In this document: in pieces, positions 26,048 to 35,273 of the stretch
How the letters are laid out: each line of letters opens with the position of its first letter
Numbering within the stretch: the stretch's first letter is position 1
DNA from: Dyadobacter psychrophilus
GTDB taxonomy: Bacteria; Bacteroidota; Bacteroidia; Cytophagales; Spirosomataceae
Direction: 5' to 3'
NCBI RefSeq assembly: GCF_900167945.1
Contig: NZ_FUZA01000001.1
Location: forward strand, 806,001 to 870,000
DNA length: 64,000 nucleotides
Program-made: the position numbers and the translations under genes
Notes under the pieces: model-generated
The model's input: the letters and a program-made list of their open reading frames with translations, nothing else
What the model was told of the DNA's origin: nothing
Database searches by the model: none

Positions 26048-26748
26048 TAGTTAAGATTAAAATATTGATTTTTCTCACCTGTGATCTTTGGCTTGTTAAT
26101 AATGGCCGAGTTCTGGATAAGGACCAGCAACATTAATCCGATAACAACCGCTAGCCCAATCTGCAGAAAAGAAATTATTCCAAAACTTGCAATATCACTT
26201 TTAGACTCTTTCATCAGATCCTTACCAATGCTCGACTGAATGTTTGTCAGCTCATTCAGATTGGTAATCGTGTTTTTAAATGTGTTCGATCCGGCACCGG
26301 CAAACAATTTCCTGCCTTCTTCCTGTGCGCCGGAACTGCATAAGTTGAGCACCGACTTTTCCAATGCCTCATACCGGAGCACTTCGGTTTTAAATGCAGT
26401 GAGGCTTTTTGCCTCTTCATCCACAAGATATGTCTTTTCGAATGCCCCTATCAGCGAATCGATGTTCTGATTATGTGCGCTTAATTGTGCCTTTATTTCA
26501 CTTTTATTTCCTGCACCCTTCGTCAGTAAATATTCTTCCAATGAAAGCCGCTTCCCATACAGATTTTCGGTTAAGTAAATGATGGTTGTCGCCGGTATCA
26601 GCCGGTCCTGGTAAATAGACGAAAATGACTTGTCAATCCCCTCCATATTGCGTCTGGACAGCAGTGTGGCCAATATGATCAGCGCCATAATGCCTCCCAG
26701 AAGCAATGCTGCTTTCATTTTCTGTTGAATTACAAAAGACCATTTCAT
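26047..26748 (-). CDS. Membrane sensor-like protein with a four-helix-bundle domain only
   Basis: From the ATG at 26748 the protein has 233 residues: an N-terminal transmembrane helix (ALLLGGIMALIILATLLS), a helical extracytoplasmic domain of about 150 residues that resembles the MCP four-helix-bundle ligand domain (SFSSIYQDRLIPATTIIYLTE, LSLEEYLLTKGAG), and a second transmembrane helix (IISFLQIGLAVVIGLMLLV). Only about 20 residues follow on the cytoplasmic side, so there is no HAMP, kinase or MCP signalling domain. It could be a truncated receptor or an accessory sensor. The expected partner is not beside it. Confidence 0.75.
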   Translation of the reverse strand: MKWSFVIQQKMKAALLLGGIMALIILATLLSRRNMEGIDKSFSSIYQDRLIPATTIIYLTENLYGKRLSLEEYLLTKGAGNKSEIKAQLSAHNQNIDSLIGAFEKTYLVDEEAKSLTAFKTEVLRYEALEKSVLNLCSSGAQEEGRKLFAGAGSNTFKNTITNLNELTNIQSSIGKDLMKESKSDIASFGIISFLQIGLAVVIGLMLLVLIQNSAIINKPKITGEKNQYFNLN

Positions 26749-26952
26749 GTAACAGTGATTAAAAAATGGAAACTGCTCAATCAATATTCCACATTAAAAA
26801 AATACTAAAACTCCTCTGTATAATAACGTTTTATTCGCTACAAATATATCGTCAATATAAGCAAATATGGAAGATAATCCGGGAAATGGGGTATCATTTC
26901 CAAATCGTGGTATAATTTTGTTACATTAAATATCTAAAACACTCATCCGTTC

Positions 26953-27687
26953 ATGAATGAAGTTGCCATTGATTTCAGTAAGGTTCACCAGATTCAGCTT
27001 TTTGGAATTACCATTTTGGAACCTTCGACTGTAATCTCCAGTCTGATGATGACAGTGATATGCATCTACGCCTTTGTCCATTTAGGTAAGCTGGGACGGG
27101 CACACAGGATGTATAGACAAATCCAGTTTTTCTTTCTTTTTATGGGAATTGCCACGGCAATTGGTGGCGTCCTCGGGCACGGTTTCTTATATTTGACCGG
27201 TCAGCCAGGAAAAATCCCGGGATGGTTTGCCAGTATGATCGCAGTGGCGCTGTTTGAACGTGCGGCAATCTGGCACATCAAACCGCTGTTACAAGAGCGT
27301 AATGGACTTATTTTGGGATGGTTAAATTACGTAGAGCTTGCTGTGTTCTTCATACTGACCTTTATTACGCTCAACTTCGTAGTAGTGGAAATACACGCCT
27401 TTTACGGTCTTTTCCTCATGCTCTTCTTAATAGAAATTTATGTTTACAAAAAACGTAAGGATCCGGGGAGCGTCAATATATTCATTGCCACAGGCTTGGG
27501 AGCCGTTTCGGCGGGATTGCATGCCTTAAAGTTCAGTTTCGGACCGTGGTTCAACTATAATGATATCAGTCACATTAGTATGGGCGCTTCGATATGGTTT
27601 TATTACCAGGGAGCACGGCATATGACCTATTATGGTGAAGAAATGATCAAGCCGGAAGAAGTGCTTGAAAGCGAAAGTGAAAATTGA
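26953..27687 (+). CDS. Seven-helix membrane protein of unknown function
   Basis: The 244-residue protein contains about seven hydrophobic helices, starting near residue 26 (VISSLMMTVICIYAFVHLG) and including MIAVALFERAAIWHI and FILTFITLNFVVVEIHAF. Conserved His residues (GHGFLY, HALKF, ISHISMG) suggest metal or haem contact, but I do not recognise a family with certainty; DUF6962-like proteins are the nearest idea. It is followed by a bidirectional terminator. No neighbour explains its function. Confidence 0.7.
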   Translation: MNEVAIDFSKVHQIQLFGITILEPSTVISSLMMTVICIYAFVHLGKLGRAHRMYRQIQFFFLFMGIATAIGGVLGHGFLYLTGQPGKIPGWFASMIAVALFERAAIWHIKPLLQERNGLILGWLNYVELAVFFILTFITLNFVVVEIHAFYGLFLMLFLIEIYVYKKRKDPGSVNIFIATGLGAVSAGLHALKFSFGPWFNYNDISHISMGASIWFYYQGARHMTYYGEEMIKPEEVLESESEN

Positions 27688-27698
27688 TCTGACAAATT

Positions 27699-27736
27699 AA
27701 AAAAGAGGATGCCTGACAACAGACATCCTCTTTTTT
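27699..27736. terminator. Bidirectional terminator
   Basis: A 13-bp stem (AAAAAAGAGGATG with its complement at 27724-27736) and a 12-base loop separate the convergent membrane-protein and peroxiredoxin genes. Confidence 0.88.
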
Positions 27737-27765
27737 ATGGCCGGGCCATCCTACCGGATTACCGA

Positions 27766-28401
27766 TTATTTATTTGGCTGTGGCGTGTAACGCAGGTAAG
27801 GCTTCACAATGTTAAGACCTTTTGTAAATTTCTTTTGTGCATCTTCGGTACTTACTGCCGGCACAACAATCACATCCTCGCCATCCTTCCAGTCGGCAGG
27901 CGTTGCGACAGAATAATTTGCAGTCAATTGAAGTGAATCAACAACACGCAGAATTTCATTGAAGTTACGTCCAGTGGAAGCAGGATAAGTCAATGTAAGC
28001 TTGATCTTTTTATCCGGCCCAACGATAAAGACAGATCTAACTGTCGCTTTCTCGCTTGCATTCGGGTGGATCATATCATAAAGCTCTGCGATCTTGCGGC
28101 CTTCGTCTGCGATGATCGGGAAGTTAACTTCCGTATTGTTCACCTCATTAATGTCCGGAATCCAGCGATTGTGCGAATCAATGTCATCAACACTCACAGC
28201 GAGCACCTTGACATTCCGTTTCTCAAATTCTCCTTTCAAAAGAGCCGTCTTACCGAGCTCTGTTGTGCAAACCGGTGTAAAGTCGGCAGGGTGAGAAAAT
28301 AGCAGTCCCCAGCTATCTCCCAACCATTCGTGAAACTTGATCTGGCCTTGGGTGGTGTTTGCCTCGAAATCAGGGGCAATATCTCCTAGTCGAAGTGACA
28401 T
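27766..28401 (-). CDS. Peroxiredoxin, 1-Cys (Prx6) type
   Basis: The protein reduces hydrogen peroxide and organic hydroperoxides. At 211 residues it fits the Prx6 subfamily: the peroxidatic Cys is at residue 45 in HPADFTPVCTTELG, followed by VLAVSVDDIDSHNRWI and the longer C-terminal region (VVDSLQLTANYSVATPADWKDGE) seen in 1-Cys enzymes. No resolving Cys is visible in the usual positions. Cytosolic, single gene. Confidence 0.95.
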   Translation of the reverse strand: MSLRLGDIAPDFEANTTQGQIKFHEWLGDSWGLLFSHPADFTPVCTTELGKTALLKGEFEKRNVKVLAVSVDDIDSHNRWIPDINEVNNTEVNFPIIADEGRKIAELYDMIHPNASEKATVRSVFIVGPDKKIKLTLTYPASTGRNFNEILRVVDSLQLTANYSVATPADWKDGEDVIVVPAVSTEDAQKKFTKGLNIVKPYLRYTPQPNK

Positions 28402-28568
28402 AATGATTATGTTTTAAATGAAAATCTAATCTACTAACATTATAGAGTTTAACACAAAAATAAATAATAAGTTTCAAAAATGCGTTTCTCACATTAAGAT
28501 GCTTTTTTGCTTAATTTGAACTATAAAGAAGGTTTTTGTTTTCTCAATAAACATCCGCTTTTGTTGCC

Positions 28569-29753
28569 ATGAATTTAAAATTGCCTGTTTATCTGGATAA
28601 TAATGCGACCACTCCAATGGACCCAATGGTTTTGGAGGAAATGCTGCCTTATTTTTCAGACAAATTCGGCAACGCTGCCAGCCGCACACATTCCTATGGC
28701 TGGGAAGCCGAGGAGGCCGTTGACATGGCCCGCGAAAATATCGCCAGTCTGATCGGTGCGCATCCACAGGAAATTGTCTTCACATCAGGTGCAACTGAGG
28801 CGGTCAACCTGGCAATTAAGGGCCTTTGGGAAAATAATCGGGAGGAAAAAGGACACATTATCACGGTTATTACCGAGCATAAAGCGGTTCTGGATACTTG
28901 TAAGCACATTGAAAATCTGGGCGGTTCAGTCACTTATTTGCCCGTCGAGTCCAATGGATTAATCGATTTGAAAGCGTTGCAACAAGCGATTACGCCGGAC
29001 ACATTCCTGATTGCTGTGATGTATGCCAACAACGAAACGGGTGTTGTCCAGCCGATCAAAGAGATAAGCGACATTGCCAAAGCGAACAGCATTCTGTTCT
29101 TGACCGACGCGACACAGGCTGTGGGTAAAATTCCGGTAAATGTGCAGGCAGACGGCATTGACCTGCTGACTTTCAGCGCACACAAACTTTACGGCCCCAA
29201 AGGCGTGGGCGCGCTTTATGTAAGAAAGAAAAACCCGGCCGTAATGCTCACCGCTCAAATCGATGGAGGTGGTCACGAGCGCAACATGCGAAGCGGCACG
29301 CTTAACGTCCCGGGCATCGTTGCTTTTGGTAAGGCATGCGAAATTTGCGCGCAAAAGATTGCCTCGGAGGGTGAGCGACTGAGTGCGCTGCGTGACAGTT
29401 TTGAAAAGCAGCTTTTGGAATTGCACCATATTGATATCAATGCGGGTAATGCCCCTCGTTTGCCGCATGCAACCAATATTTCATTTCATGATATTGATGG
29501 TGAAAAAATGATCTTTGAGGCGGCCAGTGACATTGCTTTTTCCAGAAGCTCAGCATGCACTTCTGCCACACTTGAACCCAGTTATGTGTTAAAAGCGATG
29601 GGCCTTTCCAATGAATTGATCCACAACACATTCAGGTTTAGCTTTGGCAGATTTTCTACGGAACAACAAGTAGATCACGCTGTTAAAGTAATTTCTAAAA
29701 TTGTAAAAGAGCATAGGAGTGAAAGAAATCACGGACATCATAAAGTCGTATGA
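28569..29753 (+). CDS. Cysteine desulfurase (IscS/NifS-like)
   Basis: This PLP enzyme takes sulfur from cysteine for Fe-S clusters, tRNA thiolation or molybdenum-enzyme sulfuration. Recognisable motifs are YLDNNATTPMDP, EIVFTSGATEAVNLAIKG, the PLP-Lys segment FSAHKLYGPKGVGALYVR and the catalytic Cys loop SSACTSATLEPSYVL. It has 394 residues. The 35-base overlap with an XdhC gene and the following MocA suggest a role in the maturation of a molybdenum hydroxylase (a cysteine desulfurase commonly supplies the terminal sulfido ligand), although general IscS function is equally possible. Confidence 0.93.
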   Translation: MNLKLPVYLDNNATTPMDPMVLEEMLPYFSDKFGNAASRTHSYGWEAEEAVDMARENIASLIGAHPQEIVFTSGATEAVNLAIKGLWENNREEKGHIITVITEHKAVLDTCKHIENLGGSVTYLPVESNGLIDLKALQQAITPDTFLIAVMYANNETGVVQPIKEISDIAKANSILFLTDATQAVGKIPVNVQADGIDLLTFSAHKLYGPKGVGALYVRKKNPAVMLTAQIDGGGHERNMRSGTLNVPGIVAFGKACEICAQKIASEGERLSALRDSFEKQLLELHHIDINAGNAPRLPHATNISFHDIDGEKMIFEAASDIAFSRSSACTSATLEPSYVLKAMGLSNELIHNTFRFSFGRFSTEQQVDHAVKVISKIVKEHRSERNHGHHKVV

Positions 29754-30921
29754 CGTGGCGGTTGCGAAGGGAAAAAAAACTGCCTTGGCAACGGTTGTAC
29801 ATGTGGAAGGATCGTCCTACCGGCGTCCCGGAGCACGCATGCTCGTTACGGACGATGGCCAGCTGACAGGCGCTATTAGTGGCGGTTGCCTGGAAGGAGA
29901 TGCGCTCAGGAAAGCTTTGCTGGCTATCTCTCAACAAAAAAACAAACTCGTAACCTACGACACAACGGACGATAACGACACCACACTAGGCGTTCAGCTT
30001 GGCTGTAACGGCATTGTCCATATCCTTTTCGAGCCCATTCATCATAATGATCCTGCCAATCCGATTGTACTTTTAAAAAAGGTGCTGGAAAAGCGGCAAA
30101 ACGCAGTGGTTATCACACTTTTCTCCCTTAATTCAAGAACCGGAAATCAACCTGGAACTTGCTTTCTGGATTTAGAAACGGACAAGGTCACCATTAACAA
30201 TTTGACGGAGCCCGAGCTTTTGGAACGCCTGCTTCCACATTCTGAGCTGGTAAAGGAACGTCAGGAATCATTTTTCAAGGAGTTTGCCTTTAATGGTCAG
30301 AAGCTGACTGGCTTTGTGGAATATCTACGACCGGCTCCCGCGCTGATCATCGCCGGTGCTGGAAATGACACCATTCCCCTGTCTGAAATGGCGCACATTC
30401 TGGGCTGGGACATTACGATTGTTGATGGTCGCAATGGCCATGCAACGAGGCAGCGCTTTCCCAAGGCAAATAATGTTATTGTTGCAAGGCCCTCAGATGT
30501 TTTGTCTAAAATTGAAACTGACGCGCAGACATTTTTCGTGCTTATGACGCACAATTACAACTATGATCTGGCGCTGTTAAAAGAGCTGATCAATTTGGAA
30601 GAATGCATTTACATTGGTGCACTTGGACCCAAAAAAAAGCTCGAAAGAATGTATAATGACCTTCGAAATGAAGGAGTTGAGGTCACTGATGAACAAAAGT
30701 CAAAGATTTTTGGCCCGGTTGGATTGGATGTTGGCGCAGAAACTTCGGAAGAAATAGCATTGTCCGTTCTCGCGGAAATCAAGGCTGTTATGAATGGCCG
30801 AACCGGCATTTCGCTGCGTGAAAAACCCGAACCTATCCACAGCAGGTCCGACCAGAAAGTGGATTACCACAAATCCACGCGGGAAGATTTTTTGTGTGAA
30901 ATACAAACTACTCAATCATAA
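29719..30921 (+). CDS. XdhC/CoxI family molybdenum-enzyme maturation protein
   Basis: XdhC proteins bind molybdenum cofactor and promote its sulfuration and insertion into xanthine dehydrogenase-type enzymes. The 400-residue protein has the N-terminal XdhC domain (ALATVVHVEGSSYRRPGARML, GAISGGCLEGDALRKA) and a C-terminal Rossmann domain (PALIIAGAGNDTIPLSEMA, GWDITIVDGRNGHA, VLMTHNYNYDLALLKELI). The start is a GTG at 29719 inside the end of the desulfurase gene (35-base overlap), chosen because the family's N-terminus begins there. No molybdenum hydroxylase gene is in the window. Confidence 0.92.
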   Translation: MKEITDIIKSYDVAVAKGKKTALATVVHVEGSSYRRPGARMLVTDDGQLTGAISGGCLEGDALRKALLAISQQKNKLVTYDTTDDNDTTLGVQLGCNGIVHILFEPIHHNDPANPIVLLKKVLEKRQNAVVITLFSLNSRTGNQPGTCFLDLETDKVTINNLTEPELLERLLPHSELVKERQESFFKEFAFNGQKLTGFVEYLRPAPALIIAGAGNDTIPLSEMAHILGWDITIVDGRNGHATRQRFPKANNVIVARPSDVLSKIETDAQTFFVLMTHNYNYDLALLKELINLEECIYIGALGPKKKLERMYNDLRNEGVEVTDEQKSKIFGPVGLDVGAETSEEIALSVLAEIKAVMNGRTGISLREKPEPIHSRSDQKVDYHKSTREDFLCEIQTTQS

Positions 30922-30924
30922 ATT

Positions 30925-31527
30925 ATGTCGGAGCTGTCGGGATATGCGATCATTATTCTTGCTGCGGGCAATTCTTCTAGGCTTGGTGAGCCAAAGCAAT
31001 TGCTTGTATATCAAAACAAAACGCTTATCAGACACATTGCAGAAGCAGCCATTGAAGCGAAAAGTGCAGCCGTGATTGTAGTAACCGGCTCCAATGCGCC
31101 ATCGATCGAAAAAGAATTGCATTCACTCTCCTGTCATTCCGTTCACAATCCGGATTGGGAAAGTGGGATGGCTTCTTCTATTGTGGTAGGCACTGATGAA
31201 CTCATGAGAACGCATCCGAACATTGCCGGGGCCATCTATGCGGTGAGCGATCAGCCTTTTGTTAGTGTTGCGCTTTTTGATGCATTAATTAATAAAGCGT
31301 TGGAAAAGAATTCCGGTATTGTTGCATCGGAATACGACAATACATTTGGAACGCCCGTTCTATTTTCCAACAAGTATTTTCCTGCCCTGCTAACCCTTAG
31401 CGGTGCGGAAGGAGCTAAAAAACTCGTGAAGAAATTTGCCGACGAGGCCACCTCCATCCCATTCCCACTGGGCAGCGTGGATATTGATACACCCGATGAT
31501 TATCAGAAGCTGCTGCGTAACAGCTAA
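30925..31527 (+). CDS. Molybdenum cofactor cytidylyltransferase (MocA-type)
   Basis: The 200-residue protein belongs to the MobA-like NTP transferase fold: it starts IIILAAGNSSRLGEPKQLL, with the GxGxSxRxGxxK-type nucleotide loop and the following KTLIRH, and later shows YAVSDQPFVSVALFDALI. MocA converts molybdopterin cofactor to its cytidine dinucleotide form used by xanthine dehydrogenase-like enzymes; MobA (guanylyl) is the alternative. It follows XdhC after three bases, which favours MocA. Confidence 0.9.
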   Translation: MSELSGYAIIILAAGNSSRLGEPKQLLVYQNKTLIRHIAEAAIEAKSAAVIVVTGSNAPSIEKELHSLSCHSVHNPDWESGMASSIVVGTDELMRTHPNIAGAIYAVSDQPFVSVALFDALINKALEKNSGIVASEYDNTFGTPVLFSNKYFPALLTLSGAEGAKKLVKKFADEATSIPFPLGSVDIDTPDDYQKLLRNS

Positions 31528-31664
31528 TTGATACGTAACCAACTTCGCCGGGCCACTTGTCCCCTTTCATGCTATTAAAAATTTTCCCGTAAAACCTTGC
31601 TTATTAATTTCAGATATTTACCTTTACAGTGTACTACTTAACTAGAACACTAAACGATTCTGAA

Positions 31665-32504
31665 ATGATCCACCTAGACCGTGTAACCTTTGGATATAGT
31701 AAGAAGAAAAAACTGTTTGAGGATTTGTCGCTTCATTTGGAAAGCGGGCACATTTACGGCTTGCTAGGCACAAATGGTGCAGGCAAATCGAGCTTGCTGC
31801 GAAATATGGTGGGGCTCCTTTTTCCACAAACCGGCAAGATTCATGTTGGAGGATACGAACCAAAAAAACGACTTCCGGCATTCTTACAAGATGTTTTTTT
31901 CTTGCCGGAAGAGATTTACCTGCCGTCGGTAACCATCAGGAAATACCTGGAAATAATGGCGCCCTTCTATCCGAAATTTGATGAAGCGCAATTTGAAAAT
32001 TACATTTCCCAAATGGACCTGCCCGCAGGCAACAAACTCACAGATATGTCCTACGGCCAGCGCAAAAAGTTTTTGATCGCATTTGCGCTGTCCACCAACA
32101 CCAAAGTGCTGATCATGGACGAGCCGACGAACGGGCTGGACATTCCTTCAAAAAGTCAGTTCAGAAAACTGGTTTCAACAAGTCTGGATAAAAACAGGCT
32201 CATCCTCATCTCAACACACCAGGTGCGTGACCTTGATAATCTTATCGACTCAATCATTATTTTGGAAAACAGCAAGATATTGATTCAGCACAGCCTGGAT
32301 ACGGTGGCTGAAAAGTTATGCTTCGGAACATTAGCCAGCATTGATTACGACAGCCGTGTGCTTTATTCCGAGCCTTCAATCAAAGGTTACAAGGCGGTTT
32401 TTGAAAATTCTGACCTCGAAGAAAGCCGTGTAGACCTTGAATATTTATTCAATGCCGTGCTTGAAAATCCGGAACGAATCAAACAAATTTTTAGCAAAAA
32501 CTAG
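31665..32504 (+). CDS. ABC transporter ATP-binding protein
   Basis: Starting at the ATG at 31665 (after a run of poor-fit residues in the longer frame) the protein has 279 residues. Walker A is GTNGAGKS at 35-42, the signature sequence MSYGQRKK near 146, and Walker B VLIMDEPTNGLDIP near 165, then a switch His in LISTHQ. The C-terminal 70 residues are an extension of unclear role. It is cotranscribed with a permease, a GntR-family repressor and a membrane-anchored protein, a layout known from YtrA-regulated exporters and antibiotic-resistance transporters. Substrate unknown. Confidence 0.93.
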   Translation: MIHLDRVTFGYSKKKKLFEDLSLHLESGHIYGLLGTNGAGKSSLLRNMVGLLFPQTGKIHVGGYEPKKRLPAFLQDVFFLPEEIYLPSVTIRKYLEIMAPFYPKFDEAQFENYISQMDLPAGNKLTDMSYGQRKKFLIAFALSTNTKVLIMDEPTNGLDIPSKSQFRKLVSTSLDKNRLILISTHQVRDLDNLIDSIIILENSKILIQHSLDTVAEKLCFGTLASIDYDSRVLYSEPSIKGYKAVFENSDLEESRVDLEYLFNAVLENPERIKQIFSKN

Positions 32505-32510
32505 CAGATT

Positions 32511-33314
32511 ATGAATCAGACATTTAACATTCACAGGTTCGCACTCGTTATCAAGCTTGACTTTTCCGAGCGGGCCAAAAATTACCTGATGATCGCCGCT
32601 ATCCTGCTGGTATTATTGCTCTCAATGATGCTTCCCATTACAACGTCAAATAAACCAGTTGGTTTTTACGAAGCTTTGCATTACATGGCACTTTTCGTCG
32701 TCATGATTTTCGCAACTTCTCTTTACACGGGCAGTGCAATGACACATTATACCGCTTTCCCAACTTCCATCAGCAGTTTGATGCTGCCTGCCTCAAATTT
32801 GGAGAAATTTCTAAGTGCTCTTTTCTTCAACCTCGTGTTCATTGTGCCGTTCCTGATCCTTTTTTTCCAATTGCATTACAGAACAATTGATGTTGCCAAT
32901 GCCCAATTCCCGGCTAACAGCTACAAATACCCATATATAAAACCAGATTTGGCAGTTTACTTTTGCTTTACCTATTTTATGCTGCACAGCATTGTCTTTT
33001 TAGGATCAATCTATTTTTCAAAGCGGTCATATGTCAAAACTGCGGCATTTATAATCATTGCAGTGACTGTTGTCTTCACCATCCACATTGTGCTCGCCGG
33101 ATATCTGGCTCACTATCCATCCCATATTAACACTTTACCCCTTGCCGGATGGGAAATTTGGTATTTCGAGGGGCAAAATATCGCTTCGGGCGTTAATGAG
33201 TTGCATGTTATACATTCATTAACAAATTATCGTGTGATACAAGGTTTTACGGCACTATTTATCCTGAGCTTTTGGTACATGGCCTATCTACGACTTAAAG
33301 AAAAGGAAGTTTAA
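32511..33314 (+). CDS. ABC transporter permease
   Basis: The 267-residue protein has about six transmembrane helices (for example YLMIAAILLVLLLSMMLP, ALFFNLVFIVPFLILFF, AAFIIIAVTVVFTIHIVLAG). It follows the ATPase gene after six bases, so the pair forms one exporter. Sequence does not indicate the substrate. Confidence 0.85.
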   Translation: MNQTFNIHRFALVIKLDFSERAKNYLMIAAILLVLLLSMMLPITTSNKPVGFYEALHYMALFVVMIFATSLYTGSAMTHYTAFPTSISSLMLPASNLEKFLSALFFNLVFIVPFLILFFQLHYRTIDVANAQFPANSYKYPYIKPDLAVYFCFTYFMLHSIVFLGSIYFSKRSYVKTAAFIIIAVTVVFTIHIVLAGYLAHYPSHINTLPLAGWEIWYFEGQNIASGVNELHVIHSLTNYRVIQGFTALFILSFWYMAYLRLKEKEV

Positions 33315-33325
33315 AAAGCGCATTC

Positions 33326-33706
33326 ATGGAATTTAAAGATAAACAGTCTATTTACCTTCAAATTGCGGATTATATCTGCGAGCAGATATTGTTGGGTAAA
33401 TGGCCTCCAAACGAGCGCATTCCATCTGTTAGGGATCTCGGCGGAATGCTGGAAGTTAATCCGAACACAATTATGCGGACCTATGATTTTTTGCAGAATA
33501 AGGAAATTATTTTTAATAAAAGAGGCATTGGCTATTCTGTGAGCGAAGATGCGCAACAACGCATTTTGCTTTATAAAAAAGAGCGTTTCCTTGAATCGGA
33601 GTTGCCGGAAGTTTTCAAAACGCTCTATCTGCTCAATATCACCATGGACGAGGTAGAAACGCTATATAAGCAGTTTGTCGTAGATACATTTCCTCTAAAC
33701 AATTAA
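33326..33706 (+). CDS. GntR family transcriptional regulator (YtrA subfamily)
   Basis: The 126-residue protein is an N-terminal GntR winged helix (SIYLQIADYICEQILLGKWPPNERIPSVRDLG, here split as the helix-turn-helix; then NPNTIMRTYDFLQNKEIIF) and a short C-terminal helix, as in the YtrA subfamily. Such regulators repress their own ABC transporter operon and are relieved by a ligand or cell-wall stress. It lies 12 bases downstream of the permease, which supports autoregulation. Confidence 0.93.
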   Translation: MEFKDKQSIYLQIADYICEQILLGKWPPNERIPSVRDLGGMLEVNPNTIMRTYDFLQNKEIIFNKRGIGYSVSEDAQQRILLYKKERFLESELPEVFKTLYLLNITMDEVETLYKQFVVDTFPLNN

Positions 33707-33716
33707 TCTAATAGCT

Positions 33717-34388
33717 ATGAAAGCCAGCAATATATTACTCGTAATAATGGTCTCCATGTTCCTGACAGCGGTCATCGGATCCAATTTGATCCTGAAAAAA
33801 GGTTTTGATTCGCTTAACAGAAAAGATCCATATACAGGTTATAAGGGCCACAGCGTTGCACCATTTCGTTATGTAAAATTACAGGGCAAACACTTTGGCG
33901 TTAGTGAGATTAGTTATGGTGAAGACTATGAGATCAAGTCTATTTTGGATCAAAAAAACATTAACTGGAAAGTTGTAAATGACACATTGATAGTTAGCTA
34001 CAATAAGGAAATACCGCAAGGATGGCAACTTTCGGAACACTTACTTTATTCAAGGCCTGTCGTGTACATTTTGGCTCCACGGCTGGACGGACTGGAATCC
34101 CAAAACATCATTTGTAAGATCAAAGGCTTCAAGGGAGAAAAGTTGCAAGTCATGCAACATGGAAGTGCAATTCTTCTGTCAGACAATCAGGTAACCAACC
34201 TGGATGCACAATTTGGCGCTGGCGCAATCGCCAAATTGAATGGTAAGAACCAGTTTGGAGAGAGCAAGATCGTAGTAACGGACAGCAGCAGTTTTCAAGT
34301 TGACGCTGATATTTTCGAGTCCTTAGACCTCAAAGTCGGAAACAGCGCTCACGCAAATCTGCCCGGAAGCTTGCTGAGGAAACTATGA
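33717..34388 (+). CDS. Membrane-anchored beta-helix-like protein of the ABC operon
   Basis: The 223-residue protein has an N-terminal transmembrane anchor (ILLVIMVSMFLTAVIGSNLIL) and a repetitive beta pattern (HGSAILLSDNQVTNLDAQFGAGAIAKLNG, given here in halves) typical of the putative auto-transporter head domain (DUF2807) family. It follows the GntR gene after ten bases. Its role is unknown; an association with the exporter's substrate is possible. Confidence 0.72.
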   Translation: MKASNILLVIMVSMFLTAVIGSNLILKKGFDSLNRKDPYTGYKGHSVAPFRYVKLQGKHFGVSEISYGEDYEIKSILDQKNINWKVVNDTLIVSYNKEIPQGWQLSEHLLYSRPVVYILAPRLDGLESQNIICKIKGFKGEKLQVMQHGSAILLSDNQVTNLDAQFGAGAIAKLNGKNQFGESKIVVTDSSSFQVDADIFESLDLKVGNSAHANLPGSLLRKL

Positions 34389-34389
34389 T

Positions 34390-34425
34390 TTTTTTGATCT
34401 CCGGGTGAACCCGGAGATCAAAAAA
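34390..34425. terminator. Bidirectional terminator
   Basis: A perfect 17-bp stem with a two-base spacer (34390-34406 with 34409-34425) and T/A tracts on both sides ends the ABC operon and the converging SPFH gene. Confidence 0.92.
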
Positions 34426-34433
34426 GAATAAAT

Positions 34434-35273
34434 CTATTTTATCCCAAGCATTAAACTGGTGCTGCCGCCAGCATTAGTAGTGGGCAGCACACCGTTCCAT
34501 TTGGAAACCCATTCCTGCTGAATCAGCAATGGCGTCAATGTTTTTTGCCGGAGTTGGTTGGCTTCTGCTTCGGCCCGGGCTTTGATCAATGTTGCCTTAG
34601 CCTGACCTTCCGCACGCGCTATAATTACTTTTGCCTCCGCCTCTGCTTGCTTCGCCATATTTTCAGCCTTCAACCGTGCTTGAATAGACGTATTTTTCTC
34701 GTCGATCATCTGGCGCAAAGAAGGCGGAGGTGTGATGGCAGAGGTCAGCTGGTCATATATAAAGCCGTCTTTTCCCAGTGTCTTGGTCAATACATTCTGA
34801 ACACGGTCCTCGAACGCTTCCCGGTTCGACATCACGCTGTCCGAGCTGAATGAATTGGCAACGATCCGATAGGCGTCATAAATTGTGTTCTTCATAAAAC
34901 CTTGTTGAATTTCTCCTAACGGTCGTCTGTATTGGCGGTAAATCTGCGGGACTTTATCCGGGTTAATGTGGTAATTTAGCTTCGGGTCCACCTTAAATTC
35001 TGCGGCATCTTTTGTTGTAATTACAAAAGAATCGTAATCAACGCTTTGCGTAAAAGTAGGAAACTCAATGATCTTGGTTGTCCAGGCGTTGTACCAAACG
35101 CGGCCGGTCACCAATGTAATGTTATCAACCCCTTTGTCTGTTCCGTAAAGGTTGATTCGAATGCCTACATTACCAGCATCGATGTTTTCAAACGTAAAAG
35201 GCTGGACGAACAGCAACATTACGGCCAGGAAAAAACTTACAGAAGCAATAACAATTTTTCTACCTAGGGTCAT
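34434..35273 (-). CDS. SPFH/Band 7 domain protein (prohibitin-like)
   Basis: The 279-residue protein has one N-terminal transmembrane helix (IVIASVSFFLAVMLLFV), an SPFH domain (DAGNVGIRINLYG, YDSFVITTKDAAEFKVDPKLNYHI), and an Ala/Glu/Lys-rich coiled coil (about residues 200-255) used for ring assembly. SPFH proteins organise membrane microdomains and protect membrane proteins from proteolysis. A short membrane protein precedes it with overlapping start and stop codons, so it is probably a partner. Confidence 0.88.
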   Translation of the reverse strand: MTLGRKIVIASVSFFLAVMLLFVQPFTFENIDAGNVGIRINLYGTDKGVDNITLVTGRVWYNAWTTKIIEFPTFTQSVDYDSFVITTKDAAEFKVDPKLNYHINPDKVPQIYRQYRRPLGEIQQGFMKNTIYDAYRIVANSFSSDSVMSNREAFEDRVQNVLTKTLGKDGFIYDQLTSAITPPPSLRQMIDEKNTSIQARLKAENMAKQAEAEAKVIIARAEGQAKATLIKARAEAEANQLRQKTLTPLLIQQEWVSKWNGVLPTTNAGGSTSLMLGIK

